From Candidatus Aminicenantota bacterium (GTDB lineage: Bacteria > Acidobacteriota > Aminicenantia > JAMOAD01), in contig JAMOVU010000103.1 of assembly GCA_027067555.1 (NCBI GenBank), forward strand, positions 1 through 34,789: DNA of 34,789 bases. Reading direction: 5' to 3'. Shown here in pieces: positions 22,979 to 32,003 of the stretch. Position 1 is the stretch's first letter, and each line of letters opens with the position of its first letter. The position numbers and the translations under genes were made by a program. The notes beneath the pieces were generated by a model that was not told where the DNA came from, did no database searches, and worked only from the letters and a program-made list of their open reading frames with translations.

Positions 22979-24658
22979 TTATTTTATCTTTTGAAGAATT
23001 AACTTTTTTAATTTATTATAATATTTTAAATTGGGATCTAAATTTTTAGCCTTTTCAAGATAGTGTAAAGAATAGCTATAATTTCCGGCATAAAAGTAAA
23101 CTAATGATAATCTGAAAAACAAATCAGCATTTTCAGAGATATTTTTTGCCTTTAAGAGATATTCGATTGCTCTTTCCCAATCTTTTTCCTTCTCATAGTA
23201 CTTTGAGAGCAATAAATATGAGTAATATTCTGATTTTTTGTACTTAGTATTTTTCAAAATTTTTAATACTATTCTTTTTGCTTCCTCTTTTTTATTCAAG
23301 ATTAGAAGTAAATTGGCTTTAAAAATGGTGGCATCTTCTTTAAGATAAAGATATTTGTTATTATAATTCAGTTTAATTGCTTTATCCGTTAGCTCTAAAG
23401 CTTCTGTGTAGTCTCCTTTTTTTGCTTTTACATAGGCAAGCCTTAATTTTAAACTTCCTTCATCGGGGTAAACTTTCGTCAGAGTTTTTAAATAAACTTC
23501 ATTTGATTCAAACGGCTTTTGAAAATCTAAATATGTATATAAGTAGAATAGGATTAAGGAACTAATCATAATATATACAACTGCCTTGAGTCTATGTTTA
23601 ATTCCTATAATAAAAATTTCTCCTATAAAAATTACGGAAAAAATACTTGAAGTGTAAACAAATCTCATTGCAATTGAAGGGTAGGAGGGTAAAATATTGG
23701 GGTTAATCACAGGAAGGAGAAAGAATAGGGTAGGTATGGAGTAAAAACTGAATTTAAGCGTGTTTTTGTATTTATAGATAAAGAGAATTAATATAAAGAA
23801 CAATATAGCTAAAAGATAGTACTCAAATTTTGTGCTATCAAATTCTTTCATCGAAATATAAAATGTTTTAAAGACAGGAAAAAACATTATTTTAAAATAA
23901 ATCCCGAGTGCTTTTATTGTATCGGGAATATCTTTAAGTGAGAGTCTTTTAAGAACACTATTAGCATGGGAAAATCGAATGTGAAAGAAGATGTAGAGTG
24001 CTTCAATGAAAAAGAAAGGAATGGAATATTTGAATATCTGGATTTTTTCCAGTCTTTTAATAATTAAATAAAAGAGCAGAATAAATGGCAGGATTGCTGC
24101 AACTTCTTTTGAAAGCAGGGAAAAAATAAAAGATAAAAGAGATAAAATGAAAAAAGTATATCTTTTTGCTTTGAAAAATTTTATCAAAAACAGAGTTGTT
24201 AAAAGAATAAAGAAAGTGGCTATGAGGTCTGTTCTACCTGAAATCCAGAATATATTTTCCACATGAGCAGGTAAAATTGAAAATATGAATGATGAAGAGA
24301 AAGAAAAGAGAAGGTTATTAGATAAAATCTTCAGAATTAAAAAAAGCAGAATAACATTGACTGTATGTACTAAGATGTTTGTTAGGTGATAACCTTTTGG
24401 ATTCAATTTCCATATTTTATAATCAAGGTAATATGAAAAAAGTATCACAGGTCTCCAGTAGTGAAGATAAGGATGCTCTGTTGTTGTAAAAAACTGCCCT
24501 GTTGCGGATTTTAAAAAATTATTAAAATTTCTTATTCTTTCATTGTTTACTATTAATGGATAATCATCCGAAAGAAATTCATAATTTATTGCCCTGAAAT
24601 TAAAAGCAAAATTAAGTACGATTAAAAACAGAATAATTAATAATTTTTTATTTTTCAA
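22979..24658 (-). CDS. TMTC-like membrane protein with C-terminal TPRs (second copy)
   Basis: 559 aa paralogue of the 11705 gene. Loop 1 carries INYEFLSDDYPLIV, HYWRPVILFSYYLDYKIW, YHLTNILVHTVNVI and ILPAHVENIFWISGRTDLIA, the same conserved run as in eukaryotic TMTC proteins and their bacterial relatives. Some ten TM helices are followed, from ~residue 400, by about four TPR units (LRLAYVKAKKGDYTEALELT; YSYLLLSKYYEKEKDWERAIEYLLKA; DLFFRLSLVYFYAGNYSYSL). The likely start is a TTG at 24658; it has no SD, lies 27 bp after the citF stop, and gives the normal family N-terminus (MKNKKLLIILFL). GT-C glycosyl transfer outside the membrane is inferred from the family. Confidence 0.75.
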   Translation of the reverse strand: MKNKKLLIILFLIVLNFAFNFRAINYEFLSDDYPLIVNNERIRNFNNFLKSATGQFFTTTEHPYLHYWRPVILFSYYLDYKIWKLNPKGYHLTNILVHTVNVILLFLILKILSNNLLFSFSSSFIFSILPAHVENIFWISGRTDLIATFFILLTTLFLIKFFKAKRYTFFILSLLSFIFSLLSKEVAAILPFILLFYLIIKRLEKIQIFKYSIPFFFIEALYIFFHIRFSHANSVLKRLSLKDIPDTIKALGIYFKIMFFPVFKTFYISMKEFDSTKFEYYLLAILFFILILFIYKYKNTLKFSFYSIPTLFFLLPVINPNILPSYPSIAMRFVYTSSIFSVIFIGEIFIIGIKHRLKAVVYIMISSLILFYLYTYLDFQKPFESNEVYLKTLTKVYPDEGSLKLRLAYVKAKKGDYTEALELTDKAIKLNYNNKYLYLKEDATIFKANLLLILNKKEEAKRIVLKILKNTKYKKSEYYSYLLLSKYYEKEKDWERAIEYLLKAKNISENADLFFRLSLVYFYAGNYSYSLHYLEKAKNLDPNLKYYNKLKKLILQKIK

Positions 24659-24685
24659 AGAAAAGGTGTGTTTTAGCTTTTTTTA

Positions 24686-26251
24686 TCAATCAAGTACCTG
24701 TCTTACAACATCAATAACAGTTCCGTCAACCCATTTTATTGCTGCGACTATTTTTTCTCCCAATTTAGGCTTTTTAGGTTTTCCTCCGCAAATTTTCTCG
24801 GCCTCCTCTTTCAGCTCTTCAATACTTCTTATCGGAAGATTGGTTCCTTTTACCGCATTTATAAGATCCTTTCTTCGCGGATTAATTGCTATTCCTCTTT
24901 CCGTAACGATTACATCTATGAGTTCACCGGGCCCCACAAGTGTTGTTACTTCGTCAACTATAACAGGTATTCTGTCCCTGAAAAGGGGAATGGGTAATAT
25001 AACTGTTTTTCCGTAAAGACAGTTCTGCCATCCACCTATTCCGTGTAAAAGCCTTCCGTCAGAATGGGTTACAACATTGGCATTAAAATTCACATCAACC
25101 TCTGTTGCTCCCAAGACAACAACATCAACCATTGAAGCGAAGTTTCCCTTTCCATGGAAATTATAGCTTGTAAAGGGGCTTGTATCCTGATGATTGGGAT
25201 TTTCCCTCATTGATCTAACGCCTTCAAGGTCAAAGGTTTGACCATCAAGAATATAGTCAGTAAGTCCCTCTTCAAGCATTTCCGTAAGATACTTTGTTGA
25301 ACCTCCCCTTACAAATCTGGCCTTTATATTATTCTTTTTCATTATATCTCTCAAAAACACTGCAAATGCAAGTGAAGTTCCTCCTGCACCTGCCTGAAAA
25401 GAGAAACCATTCTTGACAATTCCAGCTTCAAGGGCAAACTGTGCTGCCATCTCAGCAATTAAGAGTCTATCGGGACTTTTTGTAAGCTGGGTTGTTCCCG
25501 AGACTATTTTTGAAGGATCTCCTATTGATTCTACCTCAACAACATAGTCAACATAATTTCCCTGAATCTGCCAGGGAATGCAAGGGAATGGGACCAAATT
25601 GTCTGTTACAACAATGACATAATCCGCATACTGAGAATCAGCAAGTGCAAACCCCAAAAGCCCGCATGCGGCAGGACCGTAAAGTCCATTTGCATTACCG
25701 AAAGGATCAGCACAGGGAGCTGAAATAACAGCTATATCTATGTGAACCTCACCATCCTGTACAGCCTGATATCTTCCTCCGTGGGACCTCAAAATTGCAG
25801 TGCCTTTCATCTTGCCTCTTGAGGTAAAGTCTCCCAATGGTCCGTTCATACTTCCTTCTATGTGATGTATGACACCACTTTCAAGGTGTTTTATTATGGG
25901 AGCGTGAATTGGAAATGATGCACTCGGAAACCATCTGAGATTTTTTACACCTAACTCAGCAGCTGCATCAAAAACCATATTTGCAACATAATCACCATTT
26001 CTGAGGTGATGATGTGTGGAAATTGTCATTCCATCCCTTATCCCGGCTTTTTTAAGGGCTTCCTTTATACTTTCGACCCTTTTATCTCCATCCCAGGGAT
26101 AATCAATACATGATCTTATGGGCGGGGCCGCTTTTCTACCTGTTGGTTTATGTTTATTAACTCCTTTGAAAGGAATATGTTTTTCTCCGTTAATTTCAAC
26201 CAAAACCTCTCTTCCTGCTGCATTTATTTCTGTTTTGTAATTATACTTCAT
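24686..26251 (-). CDS. citF: Citrate (or citramalate) lyase alpha subunit
   Basis: 521 aa, full family length. The alpha subunit exchanges the acetyl group on the acyl-carrier subunit for citrate (acetyl-ACP:citrate ACP transferase) before the beta subunit cleaves it. Clear CitF landmarks: IPFKGVNKHKPTGRKAAPPI, MTISTHHHLRNGDYV, HIEGSMNGPLGDFTSRG, RSHGGRYQAVQDGEVHIDIA, CADPFGNANGLYGPAACG, FSFQAGAGGTSLAF, RENPNHQDTSPFTSYNFHGKG and ERGIAINPRR. The ATG overlaps the last bases of the citDE gene by 4 bp (ATGA) and has a GGAGGG SD inside it. The same protein family serves citramalate lyase in glutamate fermentation via methylaspartate, so the substrate is not settled. No citC ligase, citG or citX gene is in the window. 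Confidence 0.93.
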   Translation of the reverse strand: MKYNYKTEINAAGREVLVEINGEKHIPFKGVNKHKPTGRKAAPPIRSCIDYPWDGDKRVESIKEALKKAGIRDGMTISTHHHLRNGDYVANMVFDAAAELGVKNLRWFPSASFPIHAPIIKHLESGVIHHIEGSMNGPLGDFTSRGKMKGTAILRSHGGRYQAVQDGEVHIDIAVISAPCADPFGNANGLYGPAACGLLGFALADSQYADYVIVVTDNLVPFPCIPWQIQGNYVDYVVEVESIGDPSKIVSGTTQLTKSPDRLLIAEMAAQFALEAGIVKNGFSFQAGAGGTSLAFAVFLRDIMKKNNIKARFVRGGSTKYLTEMLEEGLTDYILDGQTFDLEGVRSMRENPNHQDTSPFTSYNFHGKGNFASMVDVVVLGATEVDVNFNANVVTHSDGRLLHGIGGWQNCLYGKTVILPIPLFRDRIPVIVDEVTTLVGPGELIDVIVTERGIAINPRRKDLINAVKGTNLPIRSIEELKEEAEKICGGKPKKPKLGEKIVAAIKWVDGTVIDVVRQVLD

Positions 26252-27465
26252 TGCTCATCCCTCCAATTTTCATTTATTAATCCCTCTTTTAAAGCAAGAT
26301 TTATTGTTCTCAAAGCTCTTTTTACAACGGGCGGGTCAATCATTTTGCTTCCCAAGGATACCACTCCAAGTCCCTTTCTTTCGGCTTCTTCAAAAGCAAG
26401 AACTATTTTCTTAGCTTTTTCAATCTCTTTTTCCGTGGGAGCAAAAGCTTCATGAATTACTCTTATTTGTCTCGGGTGAATACAACCTTTACCATCAAAA
26501 CCAAGAGATTTTGCCTCTATTACACTTTCTCTGAGGCCTTCCATATCATTTACATCGGAAAATACTGTGTCAATGGCCTGAATACCAGCAGCTTTTGCTG
26601 CATTTACAAGCATGGATCTTGCAAAAAAGCTCTCTCTACCTTCATTGGTTCTCTGGGTTCCAATATCAGCAGTATAATCTTCAAGCCCGATTGCAAGTGC
26701 GACTATTCTTTTTGATGCTTTTGCTATTGAGTAGGCATTCATGACTCCTGCCGCACTTTCTATTATAGGCATATAGTACGGATCAAATGTATCCGGATTT
26801 TCTTTTAAAATTTCATCAACTTTTCTATCTATTTCTTTTATTTGCTCCGGAAATTCAACTTTTGGAATCAAAATCAAATCAACTTTTTGGGGGATTACCT
26901 CTTCAAGATCCTCATATCCCAAAGGAAGTTGATTTATTCTTACCATTCTTTCAGCACCTTTAAAATCAATTGATCTTAGAGCATTTCTCACCAGAATTCT
27001 TGCTGCATCTTTGGCAGGAGGTGCAACAGAATCTTCAAGGTCAAGAATTAAACCGTCAGGCTTGTGTATTGCTGCATTAAGAAAAAATTTAGGTTGATCT
27101 CCCGGAAGATAGAGTCTTGATCTTCTGAATCTATCCCTTTCACTTCTTTTAAATTCATATTCCCAGGAGGGAAGATACTTTTTCCCTTTATCAAGTCCCA
27201 ATCTTTTAATCGCAGCTTCTATTCTTGCCATAATTACAAAGGGTAGGGCGCCTGTGTCTATCATTTCTATCTCAACATCCTCAATCCCGAAGAATTTCAT
27301 CATATCAAAAATCAGATCTTTTATAGAATCTCCGTAGAGAACTTTAACTTTGCTCTCAAGATTAAGGTTAACTCCCTTTATCCCATCACCAACTTTAAGA
27401 GAGACCCAGCAATCAGACCTTATTTTATCGCCCTTGTTTCCTGCTTCGGAAGTTTTTATGCTCAT
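26248..27465 (-). CDS. citE: Citrate lyase acyl carrier protein-beta subunit fusion (CitD-CitE)
   Basis: 405 aa carrying two normally separate subunits. Residues 1-~97 are CitD (gamma, acyl carrier): AGNKGDKIRSDCWVS aligns with the 'AGtlESgDv' prosthetic-group segment and puts Ser17 at the attachment serine, then YGDSIKDLIFDMMKFFGIED, DTGALPFVIMARIEAAI. Residues ~110-400 are CitE (HpcH/HpaI aldolase fold), which cleaves citryl-ACP into acetyl-ACP and oxaloacetate: RSRLYLPGDQPKFFLNAA, GLILDLEDSVAP, LILIPKVEFPEQI, PIIESAAGVMNAYSIA (Mg2+-binding Glu), IGLEDYTADIGTQRT (Asp ligand) and GFDGKGCIHPRQI. No stop or frameshift separates the parts. ATG has a strong AAAGGAGG SD. It is the first gene of the operon with citF. 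Confidence 0.92.
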   Translation of the reverse strand: MSIKTSEAGNKGDKIRSDCWVSLKVGDGIKGVNLNLESKVKVLYGDSIKDLIFDMMKFFGIEDVEIEMIDTGALPFVIMARIEAAIKRLGLDKGKKYLPSWEYEFKRSERDRFRRSRLYLPGDQPKFFLNAAIHKPDGLILDLEDSVAPPAKDAARILVRNALRSIDFKGAERMVRINQLPLGYEDLEEVIPQKVDLILIPKVEFPEQIKEIDRKVDEILKENPDTFDPYYMPIIESAAGVMNAYSIAKASKRIVALAIGLEDYTADIGTQRTNEGRESFFARSMLVNAAKAAGIQAIDTVFSDVNDMEGLRESVIEAKSLGFDGKGCIHPRQIRVIHEAFAPTEKEIEKAKKIVLAFEEAERKGLGVVSLGSKMIDPPVVKRALRTINLALKEGLINENWRDEQ

Positions 27466-27499
27466 CCTACCTCCTTTTATGCTTTAATTTGATGAAAAA

Positions 27500-27528
27500 A
27501 TTATAACATTTTACGAATTTTTTTTGAA
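27500..27528 (-). promoter_or_regulatory. Probable promoter of the cit operon
   Basis: Minus strand: TTCAAA (27528-27523), 17 bp spacer, TATAAT (27505-27500), then ~28 nt to the ATG with an AAAGGAGG SD at about 27470-27478. The -10 is perfect; the -35 is moderate. Upstream, 27529-27716 is A/T-rich with no gene seen. Confidence 0.5.
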
Positions 27529-27716
27529 CCTAATTTTGTTCGTCAAAAATTGATGCTACAAGAATAAATATGTTTAATTCTAAATTTCAAAATAGGAAGA
27601 ACATGTAGTGAAAAGAGATTCTTTTAAATAAAAAAAGATAAGAATTTTTTGTAATTGCTTATAATTTTTATAGGAATACAGTAATCTATAATTTAATCCT
27701 TCTTTTGAGATTGTTT

Positions 27717-28553
27717 TTAATATTTTTTTACTATGCTCATCAAAAGAGTTCTTTCAAAATCTTCTGTTAATATGTTATTTTGAACAAATTGATAAAGAGC
27801 TGTTTGGAAAATTCCTTCTATGACTATATCTATTGCTTTTATTATTGCAATGTATAACAAACCGAAGGAAATCAAAATAATGGTAATTAGTTTATCATTA
27901 TAATGAAGAATAGGGATAATGAGAAGAAGTGCAGGTAAATAGAGGATAAAAAATATCAGTCTTATACTTATGTTTCCGACAATCTCTTCTCCCCATGTAT
28001 TTTTGGCAAGGAAGCTGGATTCTTTCAAGGCTTCGAAAGGCCCCTTCTTTTCGAAGATGATTATCGGTAAAACAAAGAAACTTGTGATTCCCCACGTAAT
28101 ACCCAGTATATTAGAAAATAGTTTTGCGATTTTTTCATTGAATAATTCTTCAATTAGTGAAAGAAAAACACCGATTGTAAGGGAAATAAGTGCCCATAGG
28201 GCAATATTAATAGTATGAGTACTCGCTATTAAAATACCGTCAATAACATTGGGGTTATCTCCTTCAAGCCTTATTTTGGCGCATGCCATTAGCGCGGAAT
28301 TTAGAAACATCCCGATGAAAACTGTAAGATAAATGATTAGAAAAAGATATAGATAGATTCCAATATCATGATTTTCGATTAATTTATTTAATTTGTCGAA
28401 TCCGTTAACTTGATTAATATAAGCAATGTTTGAAGCGAAAAGTAGAAATAAAATAAAGCCTGATAAAAAAGGGAAAAAAATCATTTCTTTATCCTTTTTA
28501 AATACTTGCCATGATGCTTTTATTATTCTAAAAGAATTGGAAACTTTACCCAT
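27717..28553 (-). CDS. Six-TM membrane protein of unknown function (DUF6159-like)
   Basis: 278 aa. Opens SNSFRIIKASWQVFKKDKEM, then IFFPFLSGFILFLLFASN; the pattern 'r...as..vlr.dk.l..fPl.s' is typical of a widespread family of uncharacterised integral membrane proteins (DUF6159-like, from memory). About six TM helices: residues ~26-46, 66-92, 113-135, 145-168, 196-217 and 222-245. A basic N-terminal amphipathic stretch (residues 5-22) may lie on the membrane. The ATG follows directly on the stop of the dehydrogenase gene (TAA ATG), so translation is likely coupled. No catalytic motif seen. No function assigned. Confidence 0.7.
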   Translation of the reverse strand: MGKVSNSFRIIKASWQVFKKDKEMIFFPFLSGFILFLLFASNIAYINQVNGFDKLNKLIENHDIGIYLYLFLIIYLTVFIGMFLNSALMACAKIRLEGDNPNVIDGILIASTHTINIALWALISLTIGVFLSLIEELFNEKIAKLFSNILGITWGITSFFVLPIIIFEKKGPFEALKESSFLAKNTWGEEIVGNISIRLIFFILYLPALLLIIPILHYNDKLITIILISFGLLYIAIIKAIDIVIEGIFQTALYQFVQNNILTEDFERTLLMSIVKKY

Positions 28554-29390
28554 TTATTTTAAGTATAATATCTCAAGACCTTTATCTTTTATGAGTTTTT
28601 CGCTTCTCTTCCATAGTTCTTTTCTGACATTACTATCATATGAAATTCTTGCGGGCTCTGATACTCTTCTGTTTGAAAAATACTTACCCGTTATTTCTGA
28701 AACATCGGGAGAAGATGCAAGGTAGACAGATGTTTTTGCTCCTTCTGCAAGTGATGCTCCGCCAAATCCCCAGCCTTCTCTCAATAATTTTGTGTTTATG
28801 ACACCGGGATGAAGGCAGTTTACGGTAATATCCGAGCTCCTTAATTTTTCCGCAAGTTCGAATGTGAAAAGTATGTTTGCTAATTTTGAAAGTGAGTATG
28901 CTTCATATCCACTGTAACCTTTCTCCCCCTGAAGATTTTCAAAATCAATGGAAGACGAATGTGCCATTGAGCTTACATTAACAATTCTTGAAGGAGCTGA
29001 TTTTTTCAAAAGAGGTATAAGCAAGAGAGTGAGGTAAAAGGGAGCAAGGTGATTAATAGCAAAGGTAAGCTCGTATCCGTCTTCAGAAAGGATCTTTTGA
29101 TGGGAAAAAATTCCGGCATTATTTATAAGAACATCCAATTTTTCTTCATTTTCCAGAATTTTATCAGCCATCTCTTTTATTTCCTTTAATGATGAAAAAT
29201 CCGCTCTGTATGCTCTTACATTCCCGTATTTTGAAAGCTCTTTGATTGTTTTCTCTATTTTTTCCTGAGATTTTCCGTGAATTAAAACTTTAGCTCCTAA
29301 TTTTAAAAGCTCAATTGCGGTTTGTTTGCCTATTCCGTCCGTTGAACCTGTTATAAGAATGGTTTTTTTACTTATATTCCAATCACTCAT
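28554..29390 (-). CDS. Short-chain dehydrogenase/reductase, retinol dehydrogenase-like
   Basis: 278 aa NAD(P)-dependent oxidoreductase of the classical SDR family. Cofactor motif TGSTDGIGK (14-22), NNAGIF (90-95), catalytic Ser around 140 (IVNVSSMAHSSSID), Tyr165 and Lys169 (YSLSK), then NCLHPGVINTKL. HGKSQEK after the second strand carries basic residues in the place often used to hold NADPH. The pattern is close to the retinol dehydrogenase/WWOX-like branch, but bacterial members act on varied alcohols and carbonyls, so the substrate is unknown. ATG 29390 is preferred over the in-frame TTG at 29396; SD is only GGGG. It lies 23 bp after the S9 peptidase stop in the same direction and probably shares its message. 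Confidence 0.88.
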   Translation of the reverse strand: MSDWNISKKTILITGSTDGIGKQTAIELLKLGAKVLIHGKSQEKIEKTIKELSKYGNVRAYRADFSSLKEIKEMADKILENEEKLDVLINNAGIFSHQKILSEDGYELTFAINHLAPFYLTLLLIPLLKKSAPSRIVNVSSMAHSSSIDFENLQGEKGYSGYEAYSLSKLANILFTFELAEKLRSSDITVNCLHPGVINTKLLREGWGFGGASLAEGAKTSVYLASSPDVSEITGKYFSNRRVSEPARISYDSNVRKELWKRSEKLIKDKGLEILYLK

Positions 29391-29413
29391 TTGCAACCCC
29401 TTTTTAAACAGTT

Positions 29414-31936
29414 TTATTTAACTTTACCAAGGTGTTTTGCAAACCATGTGGAGAATTTTTTAAAAGTAGCTTTGTCTTTTACAGCTCCTCCGAGACCATG
29501 TTTGCCTTCGGGATCCAGAAATAGATCAACAAGACTCTCTTTACCGGCTTCAAGAAAAGCTCTGTACATATTTACAGTGTCCTGATAGAGAACATTGGGA
29601 TCAACCATTCCGTGTACCATTAAAATAGGATGTTTAAGGTTTTTTGCAAGAGGGATAAGTGAGTATTTTCTCATAGTGAGCTTTCCTCTTACGGATTTTC
29701 CTATTGTAGCTCCCGTGTACCAGGAGTTATAATTTTCCCACTGAGTTGGTGGTGCAGCTGATATTCCGCACGCAAATGTATCAGGGCTTGTGAGCATAGT
29801 GTAAAGTGTCTGAAAGCCTCCGAAACTCCATCCGTGAAGCCCAAGCCTATTTATATCAACTCCGAAACCTGTTTTTATGTGTTTTACAAGATCTTCAAGA
29901 TCCTCAGTTTGAGGTTTTCCCGGATGTTGCCAGTTTGCCTCATTGAACTTTTTTCCGTATCCTGATTGACCTCTCGGATCAATATCTATTGTCACATAGC
30001 CGTATTTCAAAGCCATAAACATCTGGAAAAAGTATGATAATCTGCTGAAATTATCAACCTCAATTGTGTGCCTTCTGCCCAATGGACCTCCGTAAAGATA
30101 GATAATAGCCGGTCTTTTGTCGGTTGGTTTCCAGCCTATTGGTTTGAAAATCATTCCGTGAATAGTGTCACCGTATCTATTTTTATATGTGAAAAGCTCA
30201 GGTTTAAGTATATTTATTTTTGCAAGCTCGGGACTATGGCTCTTTGTTAAGACTTTTTTATTCCTGTTTTTAATATTTATAAGATAAAGTTCTGGAGCAT
30301 TGTACCAATTGCCGTAAACCGAAGCAAGCCATTTTCCGTCCTTTCTCACTGCTGTTTCTCTGTGAGCTCCGTTTAAAAGCCCTATGTTTTTCATCTGTCC
30401 GGTTTTTATATTGACTCTGTAAACACCGTACATTGCAGGGTTCTGTTTATCGGAAATTATGTAAAGATATTTTCCATCTTTTGAAAAATCTATTACAGGA
30501 AAGCTCTCGAATTTCCCTTTTATAAGTTCTTGTTTTTGTTTTGTTTTCAAATCAAAAATAAATGGTTGTCTGAATCCCTCCTTGTTGAATAAAATGGCAA
30601 CAAGGTGTTTACTGTCAGGCGTAAACCTGATGTTATTGTAATAATTGGATTTGTATCCTATTGATTCTTTCATCTTGAAAAATTCAAGGGGCTTTTTGTC
30701 TCTGATGTTTCCAATCCATATTTTAAGATCTCCTTTTTCCCTTTCCCATGTCATAAATGCAAAATACTGCCCATCTTTACTCCATCTGATTTCACTGAAT
30801 TCATACCATATATCGCCTCCGGGAATTTTAAAAATAGGCTCAGGCTGTTTACCATAATTTGTTCTTTCTATTTTCCTTAAATAAAATCTGTATTCAGGCT
30901 CATTTCTTTTCATCTCAGTGGTCTGTCTTTTTACTGTGAAAGATTTTGCAAATCTATCCTTATAACTCATTATTTCAACATCCCTGTATGCAGGTTTTCC
31001 TTTCTGTCGTGATGCAATAATTATCATCCACCTGTCATTGGGGGATATGTATGTTCTTTCTATTTTAAAACCCTTTTTATCATTCTTTCCTTTTTCCAGT
31101 TTATGGTTTATCTGTAGAATGTATGATGAGCCAAACATAACCTTGTAAACACCATTACCTTTTCTGTAAAAATAGCCTTTTCCATCCGAGGTGTATCTTA
31201 TAAGATGCTCTTTTTCATCTGTCATTGTAAGTCTTTTTATTGTGTTTGTTTTGGGAAAATACCTGTAAAGATCTTCTCTGTATTCAAAAATAAGCTCCTC
31301 TGCCTTTTTTGACCAAGCATAATTGGAAACCCCGGGATAAAGATCAGATCTTTTGACCTTTTCCTTCTTCTTTTTTTCCTTGAGTTTATCCCTCAGTTCC
31401 CATAGTTCAAGCTCCTTTTTCTGCTTTTTAATTTTTTCCTTTTCCTTTTTATTTCCTCTCTTTTCCGATTCCTTTTCCTTTTTTTCAAGTTCTTTTTTTA
31501 GCTCCTCAATCTCCTTTTTTTCAAATTTTGAAAGATCAACTTTCTTTCCTTCCAAGAAGGCCTTTTGAAGATAGTATTTTTCCTGAAGAATTTGCTCCTC
31601 TTTTCTCTTTTGTTTTGCTTTTTCTATGAATTTTTTATACTCTTCAGGAGTTTCAAATTTTTTCATTATTTCAAGGGAGGTTGCTCTTTTCAGCTTTTTT
31701 GTTTTTAAATCATATATGTATAAATCATAGCCTAACTCATCATAAGGATTCCATAAAAAGGAAAGGTATCTTCCCTTTTCAGAAAATTTTATAAGCCTTG
31801 CTCTTTTACCGAGAGGGGACCTTACTTTGTAAAAATCCTCAATACTAAGATTTTTCAAATCAATTTTTTGGGCTACTATAATTGATGAAATAAAAAGGAT
31901 AATTAAGGTGAAAATCAAAAAATTCCTTTTTCTCAT
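29414..31936 (-). CDS. Exported S9 (dipeptidyl-peptidase IV-like) serine peptidase with a charged helical insert
   Basis: 840 aa. Signal peptide 1-22 (MRKRNFLIFTLIILFISSII). Beta-propeller domain ~25-560, hydrolase domain ~580-840. Catalytic triad: Ser704 in HGWSFGGFQ, Asp779 in VHGMVDPN, His813 in PEGKHGLGG; oxyanion/Tyr loop YLYGGPLGRRH at ~619. The family releases dipeptides or other short peptides from the N-terminus or cleaves oligopeptides after uptake into the periplasm or at the cell surface. Unusual: residues ~92-197, inserted in the first propeller blade, are almost all Lys/Glu/Arg/Leu and predicted to form a long coiled coil (KKEIEELKKELEKKEKESEK). SD CGGAGG upstream of ATG. First gene of a likely three-gene unit with the dehydrogenase and membrane protein. 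Confidence 0.92.
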   Translation of the reverse strand: MRKRNFLIFTLIILFISSIIVAQKIDLKNLSIEDFYKVRSPLGKRARLIKFSEKGRYLSFLWNPYDELGYDLYIYDLKTKKLKRATSLEIMKKFETPEEYKKFIEKAKQKRKEEQILQEKYYLQKAFLEGKKVDLSKFEKKEIEELKKELEKKEKESEKRGNKKEKEKIKKQKKELELWELRDKLKEKKKKEKVKRSDLYPGVSNYAWSKKAEELIFEYREDLYRYFPKTNTIKRLTMTDEKEHLIRYTSDGKGYFYRKGNGVYKVMFGSSYILQINHKLEKGKNDKKGFKIERTYISPNDRWMIIIASRQKGKPAYRDVEIMSYKDRFAKSFTVKRQTTEMKRNEPEYRFYLRKIERTNYGKQPEPIFKIPGGDIWYEFSEIRWSKDGQYFAFMTWEREKGDLKIWIGNIRDKKPLEFFKMKESIGYKSNYYNNIRFTPDSKHLVAILFNKEGFRQPFIFDLKTKQKQELIKGKFESFPVIDFSKDGKYLYIISDKQNPAMYGVYRVNIKTGQMKNIGLLNGAHRETAVRKDGKWLASVYGNWYNAPELYLINIKNRNKKVLTKSHSPELAKINILKPELFTYKNRYGDTIHGMIFKPIGWKPTDKRPAIIYLYGGPLGRRHTIEVDNFSRLSYFFQMFMALKYGYVTIDIDPRGQSGYGKKFNEANWQHPGKPQTEDLEDLVKHIKTGFGVDINRLGLHGWSFGGFQTLYTMLTSPDTFACGISAAPPTQWENYNSWYTGATIGKSVRGKLTMRKYSLIPLAKNLKHPILMVHGMVDPNVLYQDTVNMYRAFLEAGKESLVDLFLDPEGKHGLGGAVKDKATFKKFSTWFAKHLGKVK

Positions 31937-31966
31937 AAAATTCCTCCGAAAATTATTTTAATATAA

Positions 31967-31995
31967 ATTATACGGTTTATCTGTTTTAATGTTAG
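31967..31995 (-). promoter_or_regulatory. Possible promoter of the S9 peptidase gene
   Basis: Minus strand: CTAACA (31995-31990), 17 bp spacer, TATAAT (31972-31967), followed by a ~25 nt leader with GGAGG SD. The -35 matches 4 of 6. Confidence 0.4.
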
Positions 31996-32003
31996 GGAGG
32001 ATA

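Noticed and set aside
31353-31568. 71-codon Ser/Phe repeat frame antisense to the S9 insert
   Set aside because: It is the mirror of the Lys/Glu codons in the coiled-coil insert and has no start signals.
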